Of a stretch of 15,254 bases of DNA, positions 14,409 through 15,254 are shown piece after piece. Both the position numbers and the translations under genes were made by a program. How positions within the stretch are numbered: the first letter of the stretch is position 1; each line of letters opens with the position of its first letter. The notes below the pieces were generated by a model. It saw only the letters and a program-made list of their open reading frames with translations. It was not told the origin of the DNA and made no database searches. Origin of the DNA: Caldisericota bacterium (lineage in GTDB: Bacteria > Caldisericota > Caldisericia > Cryosericales > Cryosericaceae); contig JAKLHS010000001.1 of the NCBI GenBank assembly GCA_022710025.1, positions 1 through 15,254 on the forward strand. The letters run 5' to 3'.

Positions 14409-14436
14409 ATTCTATCACACACTGCGCTTCATCCAA
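14409..14436 (-). promoter_or_regulatory. pta: Predicted promoter for pta
   Basis: On the minus strand, TGATAGAAT supplies an extended -10 (TAGAAT at 14409-14414, 5 of 6 consensus). TTGGAT at 14431-14436 is a weak -35 with a 16-base spacer. It lies in the 93-base gap between cobS and pta, about 30 bases before ATG 14378, so pta can be transcribed independently of cobS. Confidence 0.5.
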
Positions 14437-14471
14437 GCCCTTTCGTGCGTCGTTGCCCTGCCGATGCGAAT

Positions 14472-15164
14472 TCAGGGAAGGTACAGGTTGCAGATCAGCA
14501 CAGCAAGTTGGCTGAGCAGGCACGCTGCGCCCAGGACGTCGCCGGTATAACCACCCAGTTTGTGGCGGGCAGCCACACTCATCACCACGCCTGTAACCAC
14601 CGCAACACCCATGGATACGACCCAGTGAAGAGGCGAGACTGCAATCAACGGTGCAGCCAGGGCTGCGCTCCAGACGGTTGACCTGTTGTCGTACGGAGAC
14701 ATGAGCGCTCCAAGACCGCCTGGTTTGGCCGGTTGCGTGAAAGTGAGCAGGATATTCATACTGAAACGACCACAGACACTGACGAGGAGCAACGTCTCGG
14801 GAGTGGACGAACGAAAAGCCAGGAAAAATGCAAGGCAGTAGAAGAACGAGAAAAAAATCGCAAACGGTCCGGTGTCTCCTTTGGACATGATCTCAAGACA
14901 CTTCTCCCTGCCCACCTGATTGAAGAACCCGTCAAAGGTATCCAGGAGCCCGTCGAAGTGAAAGAGGTCAAACAGGAGGAAGCCGGTGACGATCACCAGG
15001 AGAGCCCCGAGGTCGCTGTGTAGGTACCGGCGGCCTGCCCAGTAGATCAGCCCCGCTCCGTACCCTACCAGTGTGAAGTACCGTGCAATGTTCTTCACGT
15101 TGCCTTTGCCGCCGAGCGGAACTCGGCTCAAAAATGAGAAAGCCAGTCTCGGTTCGTCAAGCAT
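14472..15164 (-). CDS. cobS: Adenosylcobinamide-GDP ribazoletransferase (cobalamin-5-phosphate synthase)
   Basis: 230 residues, a little shorter than the common 245-260. CobS is a polytopic membrane enzyme joining adenosylcobinamide-GDP to alpha-ribazole (phosphate), near the end of cobalamin assembly. Seen: N-terminal AFSFLSRVPLG (8-18), the metal-binding DLFHFDGLLDTFDGFF (66-81) matching the family DG.aDt.DG motif, MSKGDTGPFA (93-102) in place of the usual DGRMG motif, several membrane segments, and HKLGGYTGDVLGA near the C-terminus with the conserved G-TGD-LGA. GGAGG lies 7 bases before ATG 15164. The start overlaps the end of an upstream gene by 8 bases. It provides a biosynthetic link to the B12-dependent lyase, although it may belong to a wider cob operon to the right. 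Confidence 0.93.
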   Translation of the reverse strand: MLDEPRLAFSFLSRVPLGGKGNVKNIARYFTLVGYGAGLIYWAGRRYLHSDLGALLVIVTGFLLFDLFHFDGLLDTFDGFFNQVGREKCLEIMSKGDTGPFAIFFSFFYCLAFFLAFRSSTPETLLLVSVCGRFSMNILLTFTQPAKPGGLGALMSPYDNRSTVWSAALAAPLIAVSPLHWVVSMGVAVVTGVVMSVAARHKLGGYTGDVLGAACLLSQLAVLICNLYLP

Positions 15165-15254
15165 GCACGGTCCTCCATGTTTCGATGCTACTCTTCAAAC
15201 CATCCAGATCGAAAATCTCAAATGTCACCAATGTCTGCTCCGTGATCCAGGGCA
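15157..15254 (-). CDS. C-terminal end of a gene overlapping cobS (partial; possibly histidine-phosphatase/CobC-like)
   Basis: On the minus strand one frame is open from the window edge to TGA at 15157-15159; the other two close early. It encodes WITEQTLVTFEIFDLDG...TWRTVHA, and its stop lies inside the first codons of cobS, an overlap typical of co-translated genes. The pattern (T-x-V-T-x-F-E, then D-x-D-G, ending in V-H-A) is reminiscent of the last strand of histidine phosphatases such as alpha-ribazole phosphatase CobC, which often neighbours cobS. With about 31 residues this is only a suggestion. Confidence 0.5.
   Translation of the reverse strand, partial: PWITEQTLVTFEIFDLDGLKSSIETWRTVHA

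Overview
This is about 15 kb from the chromosome of a moderately GC-rich bacterium. The lineage cannot be fixed from the window. The gene set fits an anaerobe that makes or salvages cobalamin and degrades ethanolamine inside a bacterial microcompartment (BMC). A deep-branching anaerobic phylum is possible, but that is a guess.

The left two thirds (1 to about 10,031, plus strand) are an ethanolamine-utilization operon. In order: the 3' tip of an unidentified gene, eutH (permease), a BMC-H shell protein, eutQ (cupin, acetate-kinase family), a predicted exported HAD-family phosphatase, eutB and eutC (the two subunits of B12-dependent ethanolamine ammonia-lyase), a 68-residue ORF resembling only the N-terminal domain of EutT, a PduO-type cobalamin adenosyltransferase, eutJ, a PduT-like tandem-BMC shell protein and a PduS-like Fe-S flavoprotein. 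Genes are closely spaced with good ribosome binding sites, and several gaps hold strong GC-rich hairpins without U-tracts. No aldehyde dehydrogenase (eutE), reactivase (eutA), alcohol dehydrogenase, eutL or eutN lies in the window; they may lie to the left or elsewhere.

The right third (10,138 to 15,254, minus strand) reads right to left: the tail of an unidentified gene overlapping cobS, cobS (cobalamin-5-phosphate synthase), pta (phosphate acetyltransferase), a PepV-like M20 dipeptidase, a small two-helix membrane protein and a CoA-disulfide-reductase/NADH-oxidase-like flavoprotein. The two blocks converge on a perfect 16-bp hairpin at 10,069-10,104.

Proposed working model, by inference: a surface phosphatase frees ethanolamine (or a related amino alcohol) from its phosphate ester; EutH imports it; EutBC splits it to acetaldehyde and ammonia in the BMC; PduS and PduT bring reducing power in to make cob(I)alamin; the PduO-type enzyme adenosylates it; Pta and EutQ draw energy from the resulting acetyl-CoA; CobS supports coenzyme supply. 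The points most worth a second look are the embedded phosphatase, an Ala at EutB position 362 where Asp is expected, the detached EutT N-domain between two matching hairpins, the Pdu-type electron module in a eut operon, and an encapsulation-peptide-like helix inside EutQ while EutC lacks its usual N-terminal extension.
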